Source of the DNA: Devosia sp.
GTDB taxonomy: Bacteria > Pseudomonadota > Alphaproteobacteria > Rhizobiales > Devosiaceae
Reading direction: 5' to 3'
NCBI RefSeq assembly: GCF_025809055.1
Contig: NZ_CP075529.1
Location: 372,001-436,000 of the forward strand
Length of the DNA stretch: 64,000 nt
Part shown: piece after piece, positions 33,995-44,256 of the stretch
Layout of the letters: every line of letters starts with the position of its first letter
Numbering within the stretch: the stretch's first letter is position 1
The notes under the pieces: generated by a model
Seen by the model: the letters and a program-made list of their open reading frames with translations, nothing else
Told to the model about the DNA's origin: nothing
Databases searched by the model: none
Position numbers and translations under genes: made by a program

Positions 33995-34681
33995 TCAGAG
34001 CCTTGTGATGACCATACAGTCGATCACGGCCCACAGGTGCAGGCTGGCGCCCAGCACTACGAAGACGTGCCACAAGGCATTCTGGAATTTCAGCTTTTCC
34101 CAGAGATGGAAAATGATGCCGGCCGAATAGGTCACGCCGCCCGCCAGCACCAGCCACAGCGTGCTGGACGGCAGGACCTGGCCAAGCGATTGAAAAACAA
34201 CGACTCCCGACCAGCCGATGGCCAGATAGAGCGCGATCGCCACCCGTCCGAAACGCTCCGGAACGATCAGTTTGAGCGCGACCCCGATCAGCGAGGCCCC
34301 CCAGACCAGGCTCATCATGACAACGCCCACGGGCGACCCGCCAAGTGCCGCCAGGAATGGCGTGTAAGAGCCTGCAATGAAAAGGAAAATCGCTGCCTGG
34401 TCGAAGCGCGCCAGCAGCATTTTGATCGGCGAAACCGGCCACATGTTGTAGGCCAGCGATACGCCCAGCACGACCACCAGGGTGCCGACATAGACCAATA
34501 GCGCAGGAAACGCTTCGGGTGCGGTCTCCATCAGCGAAATGGCCAGCAGGATCGATCCTGCCGCCACGGCTATGACCAGCCCGACAATGTGAACCGTCGC
34601 ATCCGCTACGATTTCGGCCAGCGTGAAGGGCCGGTGCTCCCGGCTCCACCACGAATAGCGCGTTTTGGACGATCCAGACAT
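33995..34681 (-). CDS. Hemolysin III family (PAQR) membrane protein
   Basis: A 228-residue inner-membrane protein with seven predicted segments. Family marks: SLAYNMWPVSPIKMLLARFDQAAIFLFIAGSYTPF in the middle (quoted as discontinuous blocks AYNMWP, RFDQAAIFLFIAGSYTPF), and FHLWEKLKFQNALWHVFV near the end. The conserved Asp and His residues would bind zinc as in PAQR receptors. The function in bacteria is unclear. Its stop is 10 bp from the convergent DUF192 stop. Confidence 0.87.
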   Translation of the reverse strand: MSGSSKTRYSWWSREHRPFTLAEIVADATVHIVGLVIAVAAGSILLAISLMETAPEAFPALLVYVGTLVVVLGVSLAYNMWPVSPIKMLLARFDQAAIFLFIAGSYTPFLAALGGSPVGVVMMSLVWGASLIGVALKLIVPERFGRVAIALYLAIGWSGVVVFQSLGQVLPSSTLWLVLAGGVTYSAGIIFHLWEKLKFQNALWHVFVVLGASLHLWAVIDCMVITRL

Positions 34682-34849
34682 TGCATACCCCTTTGCGCAT
34701 CATCCTGGGGCAGGGGTGTGACCAGATTATTGCCGAAACAGGCAAACTGCCCACATCGTGAAAGACCGTCAAACATTCCTGGTGAACAGACCATTTCCCG
34801 CCGCCACGCCTCTTGACGCGCAGGCACGGCGTTACTTTAACAGGCTGTG

Positions 34850-35314
34850 ATGAGCCGAAAAATCAAACCGCCGATCGAGATCTATTCCGCCCTGGCCGAC
34901 GCATCCCGTTGTCGGATCATCGAGATTTTGCTCGCCGGACCGCTGCCCGTTCATGCACTCGCCGACGCGTTCGCCATCAGCCGCCCGGCCATTTCGCGGC
35001 ACCTGCGCGTGCTGAAATCGGCCGGTCTCGTTGCCGAGGTCAAGAAGGGTCGGGAAAACCTCTATGCGCTGAAACCCCGCCGGCTAGGCCGGTCCACGGA
35101 CTGGATCGACAAGGTCGCCGGGAGTCCGGCCCCCACCGAGCAGGCACTAGTTGAAGCCGCCCTGTCCTCTTCCGCCTTGGCCGTGGAGTCAATCGAGACC
35201 ACGTCCGATGACCGCAGGGTCACCACGGCTGCGGCAATCGCTGTCGACGCAGAAAAGGCCGTTCCGCGCGCCCGGAAAATCGCGCCGGTCAATCAGATGG
35301 GCTTTGATTTTTAG
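34850..35314 (+). CDS. ArsR family transcriptional regulator
   Basis: A 154-residue winged-helix regulator. The first ~85 residues are the ArsR HTH (YSALADASRCRIIEIL, then FAISRPAISRHLRVLKSAGLV, then GRENLYAL). The tail is longer than usual and rich in Ala, Ser and Val, with no Cys-based metal site visible, so it is more like the SdpR/self-standing type than a metal sensor. I chose ATG 34850 over the GTG three bases before it. The target is unknown; no obvious cognate gene is adjacent. Confidence 0.85.
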   Translation: MSRKIKPPIEIYSALADASRCRIIEILLAGPLPVHALADAFAISRPAISRHLRVLKSAGLVAEVKKGRENLYALKPRRLGRSTDWIDKVAGSPAPTEQALVEAALSSSALAVESIETTSDDRRVTTAAAIAVDAEKAVPRARKIAPVNQMGFDF

Positions 35315-35328
35315 AGCCTTTCGGCTCT

Positions 35329-35407
35329 GCCCCCTTCACCTCCCCCTCGAAGGGGGAGGTAGCGACGCTCGGCCTGAAGGGCCGTAGCAAAGCTGGGTGG
35401 GGGTGAT
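35329..35407. repeat. Intergenic repeat with CCTCCCCCTCGAAGGGGGAGG palindrome
   Basis: A CACCTCCCCCT/AGGGGGAGGT palindrome is followed by AGCGACGCTCGGCCTGAAGG and a GGTGGGGGT end. It looks like a composite genome-wide intergenic element. It lies after the ArsR gene; its 5' edge adjoins a small hairpin AGAGCC/GGCTCT at 35313-35328. The remaining gap to 35536 shows no gene. Confidence 0.6.
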
Positions 35408-35536
35408 TGCGGCCCTGGTATTCGGACCCTCACAGTCGCATCTCTCCAAGAATTGCGGAACGGCGCCGGCGGCTATCCGGTTCGTGCATGATGTAATCTT
35501 GGAAACGCGTTGTGAAACAATCCGAACGCAAAAAAT

Positions 35537-36295
35537 CTAAAGCAGCGGCGCCGGAGTCAGGTCCAGCGTAACAGGCTGTTTGTCGCGCTTCGGAAACATG
35601 GCCGAGACCAGCTTGTCAAAGTCGGCCGCGGTCCACATGACCTGCGAAGCGTGAAGCTGCGCCTGGCGCGCGCCACTGGCGGCGCGGGGGCCCAGGGCAA
35701 ACGGCCGGATCGGGCGGCCCACCACATCGCTCGCTGCCAGCGCCGCCGAAATGTCCTTGCGCTGATCGCCGATGTACCAGATCACGTCATTGGCCCGCAG
35801 GTTGCGGCCAATGCTCTGCAGGCTGGCGACGAGAGAATCCGGCGATGGCTTGCCGCGCGAGACATCCTCGCGGAACACGAGGCTGTTGAAGAACCGGCGC
35901 AGATCGAACGTTTCAACCACATCGTGGCCATAGCCGCGCCCCAGCCCATTGCTCACGAGACCGAGCAACACGCCTTCGGCGGCCAGCCGCTCCAGCACCG
36001 AGCGCATGGTGGCGCAGGGCTGAAGCATCTGCGCGACGCTTTTGCGCCGAAACCTGTGGATGATCCTGTGGACAACCAGGCGCGGCGGAGACTTGCGCGT
36101 CGCCCGGGTCTGCCGGCGCAGCAGTCGAAAGCGCGCCACCAGCCGCACGGCCCCGTGCGAAAGGTCGTCCAGCATTTCCAGCGTCTGCAGCACGCGCGGA
36201 TTGACGTGGTGCACCAATGTCCCATCGAGGTCGAAGAGAACGATGGTGGGTCGTTTCGCGGAATCAGCCAGTGGTGTGCCCCCAATTGCTGCCAT
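35537..36295 (-). CDS. HAD-family hydrolase (phosphatase)
   Basis: A 252-residue haloacid-dehalogenase-type phosphatase. Motif I VLFDLDGTLV (about 19-28, nucleophile Asp), motif II VSNG (about 114), motif III Lys in SRGKPSPD (about 146), motif IV IGDQRKDISAA (about 173). A helical cap follows motif I with a run of Arg residues. The substrate cannot be told. It is followed upstream by the tRNA-Arg gene on the same strand. Confidence 0.85.
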   Translation of the reverse strand: MAAIGGTPLADSAKRPTIVLFDLDGTLVHHVNPRVLQTLEMLDDLSHGAVRLVARFRLLRRQTRATRKSPPRLVVHRIIHRFRRKSVAQMLQPCATMRSVLERLAAEGVLLGLVSNGLGRGYGHDVVETFDLRRFFNSLVFREDVSRGKPSPDSLVASLQSIGRNLRANDVIWYIGDQRKDISAALAASDVVGRPIRPFALGPRAASGARQAQLHASQVMWTAADFDKLVSAMFPKRDKQPVTLDLTPAPLL

Positions 36296-36364
36296 ACATT
36301 GGTCCAGATCAGGTGGCCGTTCAAGTCAGCGGCTAATTCCGCCTGGTCAACCCTTCGGGAGGAC

Positions 36365-36441
36365 TGGCGATCCCGACAGGATTCGAACCTGTGACCAACA
36401 GCTTAGAAGGCTGCTGCTCTATCCAGCTGAGCTACGGGACC
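36365..36441 (-). tRNA. tRNA-Arg (TCT)
   Basis: Minus-strand cloverleaf: acceptor GGTCCCG/CGGGATC with encoded CCA, anticodon loop CTTCTAA (anticodon TCT), T arm with GGTTCGAATCC. It reads the rare AGA codon. Confidence 0.95.
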
Positions 36442-36503
36442 GCGACGACGGGGTGTTTACAGCATTCTTGCGGAAAAAACACCCGGCCCAGGCCCGGCCG
36501 GGC

Positions 36504-37538
36504 TCACGGGGCAGGGGGTGCCGTGCTGGAGCGCACGATCAGCTCGGAATTGAGTACGATCCGAAGCGGGCTGATATCGGTGCTGCTGCCGTCCAGCAGG
36601 TCCATCAGGGCAGAGGCGGCAATACGGCCCAGGGCTTCGCGGGGCTGCCGCATGGTGGTCAGCGGCGGCGCGAAATGCGGCGCGACCGCCAGATCGTCGA
36701 AGCCGATGACCGACACGTCATCGGGACAGCGCACACCGTGCTGGCGCAGCCCGGACAGGAAGCCGATCGCCGATTCGTCATTGGCCGCAAAGATTGCGGT
36801 CGGCCGCTGCGGCTGGGCGAGGAAACGCGATGCGGCGGCAAAGCCGCTTTCCATGTCGAAATTGCCCTTCAGTACCCATTCGGGCCGGAACGCCAGGCCG
36901 TACTGATCGAGCATGGCCTTGAACCCGGCCAGACGCTCTCGCGCAATGATATTGGCTTCAGGGCCCAAAAGATGCCCGATGTCCCGGTGCCCCAACTCGA
37001 TCAGATGCCGGGTTGCGCGCTCGGCCGCCCGCATATTGTCGGTGACCACGGTATGGAAGCCCGAGGCGGGGATTTCCTCGCAGGCGACAACCAGCGGGAT
37101 GGCATTTGGCATATTGGACAGTGATCTCAGGCGCAGGGCATCGACCGATCCATCCAGCAGAAGCAGGCCATCGGCCCGGTTGGACAGCAGATATTCCTGC
37201 AGGCGGGAAATCGGCTGGTGACCCAGATGTAGGTTCGCGACCAACATGCCGTAGCCGCGCAGCGTCGCCTCGCGCTCCACGGAATCCAGGATGGTGGAGA
37301 AGAAGGAATTGCGCATGTCCGGAAGCGCCACGACGATGGTCCTGGTGCTTTTTTGTCTTAGGGACCGCGCGGCCTGATTGATCGTGTAACCCGTTACACG
37401 CACCGCCTCCGAGACGCGCTCTCGCGTGGCATCACTGACCCTGTTGGGGGTGGAGAGGGCGCGGCTCACAGTTGCAGTGGAGACTTGCGCGAATCGCGCA
37501 ACGTCCTGAATTGTCGGATGTTTTCGTTCCTGAACCAC
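36504..37538 (-). CDS. LacI family transcriptional regulator of the sugar locus
   Basis: A 344-residue LacI/GalR regulator. The N-terminal HTH has TIQDVARFAQVSTATVSRAL (residues 9-28) and hinge RSLRQKSTRTI; the periplasmic-binding-like effector domain follows (SFFSTILDSVE, DGLLLLDG, NDESAIGFL, DVSVIGFDDL). The start is GTG. It is divergent from the sugar ABC operon, with two TGNAATCGATTNCA operators in between, so it is the likely local repressor. The effector is probably a sugar from the imported substrate. Confidence 0.92.
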   Translation of the reverse strand: MVQERKHPTIQDVARFAQVSTATVSRALSTPNRVSDATRERVSEAVRVTGYTINQAARSLRQKSTRTIVVALPDMRNSFFSTILDSVEREATLRGYGMLVANLHLGHQPISRLQEYLLSNRADGLLLLDGSVDALRLRSLSNMPNAIPLVVACEEIPASGFHTVVTDNMRAAERATRHLIELGHRDIGHLLGPEANIIARERLAGFKAMLDQYGLAFRPEWVLKGNFDMESGFAAASRFLAQPQRPTAIFAANDESAIGFLSGLRQHGVRCPDDVSVIGFDDLAVAPHFAPPLTTMRQPREALGRIAASALMDLLDGSSTDISPLRIVLNSELIVRSSTAPPAP

Positions 37539-37590
37539 GGCTGGCAGCGCCCCCTCTCGCTGTCAGATGTTCACTTGATCTAAAACGATC

Positions 37591-37617
37591 TTGACATCTG
37601 CGCAAGACGTGTATGAA
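37591..37617 (+). promoter_or_regulatory. Possible sigma-70 promoter of the sugar operon
   Basis: TTGACA (37591-37596) with TATGAA 15 bases downstream (37612-37617). The spacing is short. It lies just before the first LacI operator, so a bound repressor would block it. Confidence 0.4.
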
Positions 37618-37622
37618 ACTCC

Positions 37623-37671
37623 TGAAATCGATTGCATAAGGTCTGTGATCAGTCAGATGCAATCGATTACA
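37623..37671. promoter_or_regulatory. Two LacI-type operators
   Basis: TGAAATCGATTGCA (37623-37636) and TGCAATCGATTACA (37658-37671) both fit TGNAATCGATTNCA, a palindrome around CG, the classic LacI-family central pair. Centres are 35 bp apart. They lie between the divergent lacI and binding-protein genes. Confidence 0.82.
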
Positions 37672-37760
37672 TGCAGTTGCGCAATGCACCCAGGTTGGGG
37701 CAGGATTGCGCTGACTGCAACGCTGGGGCTCTGCCCCTTGTGTTCGTTGGGAGGACAATT

Positions 37761-38999
37761 ATGAAAAAGTTTGCAGTGGTTGCCGCAATGGCGACCGCTT
37801 TCATGGGTTCCACTGCCTACGCAGCCGAACTCGAAGTGACCCACTGGTGGACTTCGGCTGGTGAAGCCGCGGCCATCGCCGAATTCGCCAAGGTCTTCGA
37901 AGAAGAAACCGGCAATACCTGGGTCGATAGCGCGCTTGCCGGTTCCGGCACGGGTGCTAACCCGGTGATCATCAGCCGTATCATCGGCGGCGATCCGATG
38001 GGCGCCACCCAGATGAATACCGGCCGCGACGCCGAAGAACTCATCCAGGCCGGCCTCATGCGCGACCTGACCGAGATCGTCGGTGACATGAACATCGACG
38101 AGTTCTATGTCGACCAGTCGCTGCTCGAGCCCTGCCGCTACGAAGGTGGTCTCTACTGTCTGCCGATCAACATCCACTCCTGGGACTGGCTATGGCTCTC
38201 CACTGCCGCCTACGAGAAGATCGGTCAGCCCGTTCCCACCAACTGGGACGAATACGTAGCCTCCTGGCCTGCTCTGCAGGAAGCCGGCATCCTGCCCTTC
38301 GGTCTGGCGACCGGCTGGCCGATCTCCGGCGTCCCGGGCGTTCTGATGTCCGGCCTGGGTGGCAGCGATCTCGTGCTCGCCATCAACCGCGACAAGAGCG
38401 CCGATGCCGTTCGCGGCGAAGAGTTCCGCAAGGTTGCGGAAGCCATGGACAACCTCCGTTCGGTCATCTCGCCCGAAATGATGGTTCCGTCCTTCGGTGA
38501 CGTCGGCAACCAGATGCTTGAAGGCACTGCAGCCGGCAACATCCACGGCGACTGGCTCCAGGGTGACCTGCAGATCGCTGGCGGCGTCCCCGGTGAAAAC
38601 TACGAGTGTCTCCCGGCCCTCGGCCTCGGCGACCAGCTGACCGGTGGCGGTGACTCGTTCTACTTCCCGGTCCTGCCCGAAGGCACCGACCCGGCTGTGA
38701 TCGAAGCTCAGGAACAGCTCGCACGTATCCTGATCTCGCCTGAAGCCCAGCTCAAGTTCAACCTTGTGAAGGGTTCCATGCCGATCCGTACGGACATCGA
38801 CCTGTCGCAGGCCAACCCCTGCATGCAGAAGGCTCTCGGCATGCTCGAGAACGGCCTGCTGCCCTCCGGCGACTTCGCTCTGTCTTCCGATACCCAGCAG
38901 CAGCTGCAGGATCTGAACACCGAGTTCATCGCCGACGACAGCATCACCGTCGATGACTATGTCGAGCGCTATGCCTCGATCATCGAGTCGGCTGACTAA
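37761..38999 (+). CDS. Carbohydrate ABC transporter, periplasmic binding protein (glucose/mannose type)
   Basis: A 412-residue family 1 (CUT1) binding protein. Signal peptide MKKFAVVAAMATAFMGST, cut after AYA; the mature start ELEVTHWWTSAGEAAAIAEF is like GtsA-type glucose/mannose receptors. I chose ATG 37761 for the perfect GGGAGGA site; an upstream in-frame start would be inside the operator region. It is the first gene of the sugar operon and is followed by a stem-loop, which would raise its level relative to the permeases. The exact ligand is not known. Confidence 0.92.
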   Translation: MKKFAVVAAMATAFMGSTAYAAELEVTHWWTSAGEAAAIAEFAKVFEEETGNTWVDSALAGSGTGANPVIISRIIGGDPMGATQMNTGRDAEELIQAGLMRDLTEIVGDMNIDEFYVDQSLLEPCRYEGGLYCLPINIHSWDWLWLSTAAYEKIGQPVPTNWDEYVASWPALQEAGILPFGLATGWPISGVPGVLMSGLGGSDLVLAINRDKSADAVRGEEFRKVAEAMDNLRSVISPEMMVPSFGDVGNQMLEGTAAGNIHGDWLQGDLQIAGGVPGENYECLPALGLGDQLTGGGDSFYFPVLPEGTDPAVIEAQEQLARILISPEAQLKFNLVKGSMPIRTDIDLSQANPCMQKALGMLENGLLPSGDFALSSDTQQQLQDLNTEFIADDSITVDDYVERYASIIESAD

Positions 39000-39013
39000 G
39001 CCTTGCTTCTGCC

Positions 39014-39035
39014 GGGCGGGAGTTCGCTCCCGCCC
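39014..39035 (+). other. Stem-loop after the sugar-binding-protein gene
   Basis: A perfect 9-bp stem GGGCGGGAG/CTCCCGCCC has a TTCG tetraloop and no T-run. It is 14 bp after the stop and likely protects the upstream mRNA end or gives partial termination. Confidence 0.75.
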
Positions 39036-39094
39036 ATGGAAAATCGTGGTCGGCCTTGCTCTACAAGGTCGGCCACTTTCTCTTGGAGAGATAC

Positions 39095-40036
39095 ATGGCG
39101 GACACTGCCGCTCCCCTTGAGGCGAGTGCCGATGCGGCCCAGCGGCCCGGCCTGCTTCAGAAAATCTTCCTGCACAACCTGTCCGCCAAGGTAGCGGCTC
39201 TGCCAATGGTCGTGACAGTCCTGGTGGTTTTCATCGGCTGTACGATCTGGACGGTCTATTATTCCTTCACCAATTCCAGGCTGCTGCCGACCGGCAAGTT
39301 TGTCGGCTTCGACCAGTATGAGCGCCTGTTCGCCACCTCGCGCTGGAATGTGTCGGTGTGGAACCTGGTCGCCTACGGCTCGATGTCCCTGGTGATCACA
39401 CTCGTCGTCGGTTTCCTGCTGGCGGTGCTGATCGATCAGAAGATCCGCTTCGAAAGTGCCTTCCGCACCATAATGCTCTATCCCTTCGCCCTTAGTTTCA
39501 TCGTGACGGGTCTGGTCTGGCAGTGGATCATGAACCCCACCCTGGGTCTGCAGGGCACGCTGCGCAATCTGGGCTGGGAGAATTTCACCTTCGACTGGAT
39601 CGCCAATCCGCGCATGGTGCTCTTTGCGCTGCTGATTGCCGGCCTGTGGCAGGGCACCGGCTTCTGCATGGTGCTGATGCTCGCCGGCCTGCGGGGCGTT
39701 GACGAGGAAGTCTGGAAAGCCGCCCGCGTGGACGGCATCCCTACCTGGCGCACCTATATTTCCATCGTCCTTCCGATGATGCGCGGCGTCCTGATCACGG
39801 CCATCGTGATCCTCGGCTCCGGCATCGTGCGTCTGTACGATCTGGTGGTCGCGCTCACCAATGGCGGGCCGGGCATATCGTCCGAAGTACCGGCCAAATA
39901 CGTCTTCAACTACATGTTCTCGGGCGGCAATATCGGTCAGGGCCTGGCCGGCGCCACGATGATGCTGCTCACTGTTCTGATCATCATGATCCCGTGGGCC
40001 TATCTCGAATTTGGCGGCAAGGGGAAACGCACATGA
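39095..40036 (+). CDS. Sugar ABC transporter permease 1 (CUT1)
   Basis: A 313-residue MalF-type inner-membrane permease with six to seven segments. The binding-protein-dependent EAA loop is present: EEVWKAARVDGIPTWRTYISIVLPMMRG, shown here as blocks WKAARVDG and VLPMM. I chose ATG 39095 with GGAGAG upstream. It overlaps the second permease by four bases (ATGA). Together with the next permease it forms the channel. Confidence 0.93.
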   Translation: MADTAAPLEASADAAQRPGLLQKIFLHNLSAKVAALPMVVTVLVVFIGCTIWTVYYSFTNSRLLPTGKFVGFDQYERLFATSRWNVSVWNLVAYGSMSLVITLVVGFLLAVLIDQKIRFESAFRTIMLYPFALSFIVTGLVWQWIMNPTLGLQGTLRNLGWENFTFDWIANPRMVLFALLIAGLWQGTGFCMVLMLAGLRGVDEEVWKAARVDGIPTWRTYISIVLPMMRGVLITAIVILGSGIVRLYDLVVALTNGGPGISSEVPAKYVFNYMFSGGNIGQGLAGATMMLLTVLIIMIPWAYLEFGGKGKRT

Positions 40037-40965
40037 GCCAGACCGCTACCATGACTGGAACCGCGCCCGACGCGCCTGCCGGCACTGTCGAGGCCCGGGG
40101 TCCGCGGCCCAAGCCGTTCTTCACCCCGCGCAAGATCATCATCTATTCGATCCTGGTCTTCTTCTCGCTCTACTACCTGTTCCCGCTCTACGTCATGATC
40201 GTGACGTCGATGAAGACCATGCCGGAAATTCGCTTCGGCAATATCTTCGCACTGCCCGAGGCCATCAACTTCGATGCCTGGGGGAGGGCCTGGAGCAGCG
40301 CCTGTACCGGCCTTACCTGCCAGGGTCTTTCGCCCGGCTTCTGGAACTCGGTGAAGATCACCATTCCGTCCACGATCGTCTCGATCTTCATTGCGGCCGT
40401 AAATGGCTATGCACTGGTGAACTGGCGCTTCAAGGGTTCGGAAGTCTTCTTCTCCATCCTGATCTTCGGCTCGTTCATTCCCTATCAGGTTATGCTCTAT
40501 CCGCTGGTGATGATCACCCGCGACCTGGGGATTTTTGGCACTCTGCAGGCTGTCATCGTCATCCACACCATCTTCGGCATGCCCATCCTGACTCTGCTGT
40601 TCCGCAACTACTTCGCGTCGTTGCCGCAGGAGCTGTTCAAGGCCGCGCGTGTCGATGGGGCAGGGTTCTGGCGCATTTTCTTCGAGATCATGCTGCCCAT
40701 GTCGCTGCCGATCTTCGTGGTCGCACTCATCCTGCAGGTGACCGGCATCTGGAACGACTTCCTGTTCGGCGTGGTCTTCGCCGGAACGCAGAACTATCCG
40801 ATGACCGTCCAGCTCAACAATATCGTCAACTCGGCCCAGGGCACGCCCGAATACAACGTGAACATGGCCGCCACCGTACTGACTGGCCTCGTGCCGCTGG
40901 TGGTCTATTTCGTATCCGGCAAGTGGTTTGTCCGCGGCGTTGCCGCCGGTGCGGTGAAGGGATAA
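40033..40965 (+). CDS. Sugar ABC transporter permease 2 (CUT1)
   Basis: A 310-residue MalG-type permease. The EAA loop reads PQELFKAARVDGAGFWRIFF (about 205-224). A Cys pair (SACTGLTCQG) lies in a periplasmic loop, as in glucose-type permeases. It is translationally coupled to the first permease. Confidence 0.93.
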   Translation: MSQTATMTGTAPDAPAGTVEARGPRPKPFFTPRKIIIYSILVFFSLYYLFPLYVMIVTSMKTMPEIRFGNIFALPEAINFDAWGRAWSSACTGLTCQGLSPGFWNSVKITIPSTIVSIFIAAVNGYALVNWRFKGSEVFFSILIFGSFIPYQVMLYPLVMITRDLGIFGTLQAVIVIHTIFGMPILTLLFRNYFASLPQELFKAARVDGAGFWRIFFEIMLPMSLPIFVVALILQVTGIWNDFLFGVVFAGTQNYPMTVQLNNIVNSAQGTPEYNVNMAATVLTGLVPLVVYFVSGKWFVRGVAAGAVKG

Positions 40966-40969
40966 CTGA

Positions 40970-42052
<1,083 letters not shown>

Positions 42053-42069
42053 TCGAGGCACGATCTGAG

Positions 42070-42090
42070 CGGCGCCCCCTGGGGGCGCCG
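42070..42090 (+). other. Strong hairpin between transport genes and sugar-enzyme genes
   Basis: A perfect palindrome CGGCGCCCCC-T-GGGGGCGCCG starts 18 bp after the ATPase stop, with TTCCC after it and no T-run. It is probably an attenuator or mRNA 3'-end element separating transport from catabolism genes. Confidence 0.7.
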
Positions 42091-42222
42091 TTCCCAAGGT
42101 TTGCGGCACAGTCCTTACTTATGCGGAAGTTCATCTGTCCGGGCGCAACGACACCGGACTTCGGCCGGGCTATTCCCGGCTCCAGCTGACACCGTGTTCC
42201 ACTATTCGAGATGAGGCAAATC

Positions 42223-42972
42223 ATGGACTTTTCGTACCAGCTTTACAGCGCGCGCAACGAGGCGTCGCTTGATGACACGCTCAAGACCCTGTCCGGCCTG
42301 GGCTACACACAGGTCGAGGGATGGGGTGGCCAGTTTGCCGACCCTGCGGCACTCGCACAAAGCCTCAAGAATGCTGGCCTGGCCATGCCGACCGCCCACA
42401 TGGGCTACGCCCAGCTCGAAGATACCGACGCCGCGCTGAAGATCGCCGATGTCGTGGGCATCCAGACCATCTATTGCCCCGCTCCGCCGTCCGAGGCCTT
42501 CCGCACTGGTGGCGGTGACTGGCGTGAATTTGCCGAAGGCCTTGCGCGTATTGCTGCGGCCTTCAAGGCAGCCGGCAAGGGCTTCGGCTATCACAACCAC
42601 CACTGGGAATTCGCGGCCGGCGCCAATGGCAAGACGCCGATGGAAGTCATCCTGGACGCTTCGCCCGACACGCAGTGGGAAATGGACCTTGCCTGGGTCA
42701 TCCGTGCCAACGAGGATCCGCTTCACTGGATCGACAAGCTGGGCAGCCGCATCACCGCCGTCCACGTCAAGGATATCGCCCCCGCCGGTGAAAAGCTCGA
42801 TGAAGACGGTTGGGCAGATGTCGGCACGGGTACTCTGGATTGGCCGAACTACATCAAGGCGATCAAGGCCAAGACCAAAGCAAGCTATTTCGTGGCCGAA
42901 CACGACAAGCCGAGCGATGCCATTCGCTTCGCGCGCAATGCGGCGGCCGCTCTCAAGGGTTACGGAGTCTAG
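42223..42972 (+). CDS. Sugar phosphate isomerase/epimerase, TIM-barrel (gene 1 of sugar enzymes)
   Basis: A 249-residue xylose-isomerase-like TIM barrel (AP_endonuc_2 family). Blocks: QLYSARNEASLDDTLKTL at the N-terminus, GFGYHNHHWEF (about 128, metal His), WEMDLAWVIRA (metal Asp), VHVKDIAP (metal His, about 182), and EHDKP. I chose ATG 42223, with GAGG upstream. Such enzymes isomerise or epimerise sugars or keto-sugars, often next to Gfo/Idh/MocA dehydrogenases, as here (3 bp gap to the next gene). Confidence 0.88.
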   Translation: MDFSYQLYSARNEASLDDTLKTLSGLGYTQVEGWGGQFADPAALAQSLKNAGLAMPTAHMGYAQLEDTDAALKIADVVGIQTIYCPAPPSEAFRTGGGDWREFAEGLARIAAAFKAAGKGFGYHNHHWEFAAGANGKTPMEVILDASPDTQWEMDLAWVIRANEDPLHWIDKLGSRITAVHVKDIAPAGEKLDEDGWADVGTGTLDWPNYIKAIKAKTKASYFVAEHDKPSDAIRFARNAAAALKGYGV

Positions 42973-42975
42973 AAT

Positions 42976-44118
42976 ATGAGCAAGACCTATGGCGTCGGCA
43001 TCATGGGTGCCGGCAATATTTCAGCGGCCTACCTGCGCCTTGCGCCCTTGTTCAAGGGGCTCGAAGTGCGCGCGGTGGCCGACATCGTGCCGGCGGCGGC
43101 GCAGAAGCGCGCCGAGGAATTCGGCGTTGCGGCCCAGACCCCCGATGAGCTGCTCAAGAACAGCGAGATCGACGTGGTGGTCAACCTGACCATTCCGGCG
43201 ACCCACTACCAGGTGTCCATGGACATCGTCTCGGCTGGCAAGCACGCCTATTCGGAAAAGCCCTTCGTGCTCAGCGTCGAAGAAGGCCTGGCACTCAAGA
43301 AGGCTGCGGATGCGCGGGGCCTCAAGGTCGGCTCGGCCCCCGACACCTTCCTCGGTGGTGCCCACCAGCAGGCCCGCGAGATCATCGACAGCGGCAAGCT
43401 GGGCAAGATCATGAGCGGCACCACCCATGTGATGAGCCGGGGCATGGAGCACTGGCACCCCAATCCGGACTTCTTCTTCCAGCCCGGCGGCGGCCCGATC
43501 CTTGATCTTGGCCCCTATTACATCACCGACCTGGTCCACCTTCTTGGTCCGGTCAAGCGCCTGTCGGCCTTCACCAACATGGCCCGGACCGAGCGCGAAG
43601 TGACGGCCGAAGGGCCATACAAGGGCACCATGATCAAGGTGGGCACGCCCACCACCATCCACGGGGTTCTTGAGTTCCACAATGGTGCGATCGTCACCAT
43701 CGGGGCGAGCTGGGACGTGGCGGCGCATGGCCACCACAATATCGAGCTCTACGGCACCGACGGGTCGATCTTCGTGCCCGATCCGAACTTCTTCGGCGGC
43801 GACCTGGTGACCAGCGGTCTGGACGGGGCGCGTAGCCCGGTTACGCCCTGGGCCCACCCCTTCGGCCAGCCGAACCAGGATCTCGACAAGGATACGCCGC
43901 GCGCCAATTACCGCTGTGCGGGCCTGGCCGATATGATGGCCTCGATCGATAGCGGCCAGACGCCGCGCTGCGGCCTCGATGTGGCGCTGCATGTGGTCGA
44001 GGTGATGACGGGTCTGCTCAAGGCTGGCGAGACCGGCCAGGTGCTGACCCTCACCACCACCTGCGAACGCCCCCGCGCCCTCGGCATCGCCGAAGCCAAG
44101 GCCCTGCTCAGGGCCTGA
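42976..44118 (+). CDS. Gfo/Idh/MocA family NAD(P)-dependent sugar dehydrogenase 1
   Basis: A 380-residue oxidoreductase. Rossmann GIMGAGNISAAYLR (residues 8-21), the catalytic EKP motif in YSEKPFVLS (about 95), then DLGPYYITDLVHLLG (about 175), where the family has its catalytic His region. These enzymes oxidise a sugar OH to a keto group. The ligand is unknown. It directly follows the TIM-barrel gene. Confidence 0.9.
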   Translation: MSKTYGVGIMGAGNISAAYLRLAPLFKGLEVRAVADIVPAAAQKRAEEFGVAAQTPDELLKNSEIDVVVNLTIPATHYQVSMDIVSAGKHAYSEKPFVLSVEEGLALKKAADARGLKVGSAPDTFLGGAHQQAREIIDSGKLGKIMSGTTHVMSRGMEHWHPNPDFFFQPGGGPILDLGPYYITDLVHLLGPVKRLSAFTNMARTEREVTAEGPYKGTMIKVGTPTTIHGVLEFHNGAIVTIGASWDVAAHGHHNIELYGTDGSIFVPDPNFFGGDLVTSGLDGARSPVTPWAHPFGQPNQDLDKDTPRANYRCAGLADMMASIDSGQTPRCGLDVALHVVEVMTGLLKAGETGQVLTLTTTCERPRALGIAEAKALLRA

Positions 44119-44174
44119 TGAACGTACATCATTGACAGGTGCCTTATGCCAGTCAACACTATCGCCTAACAGGT

Positions 44175-44200
44175 CAGGGCGGCGAGAAATCGTCGCCCTG
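44175..44200 (+). other. Intercistronic hairpin with GAAA loop
   Basis: An 11-bp stem CAGGGCGGCGA/TCGTCGCCCTG (one G-T pair) caps a GAAA tetraloop and sits 57 bp before the next start. No T-run follows. The gap 44119-44256 also contains TTGACA (44132), but no convincing -10. Confidence 0.7.
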
Positions 44201-44256
44201 TATCATCAAGGGTGCCCCGGCTGAGGCGGAAAACGGGGCCGCAAGAGGAGAGATTC

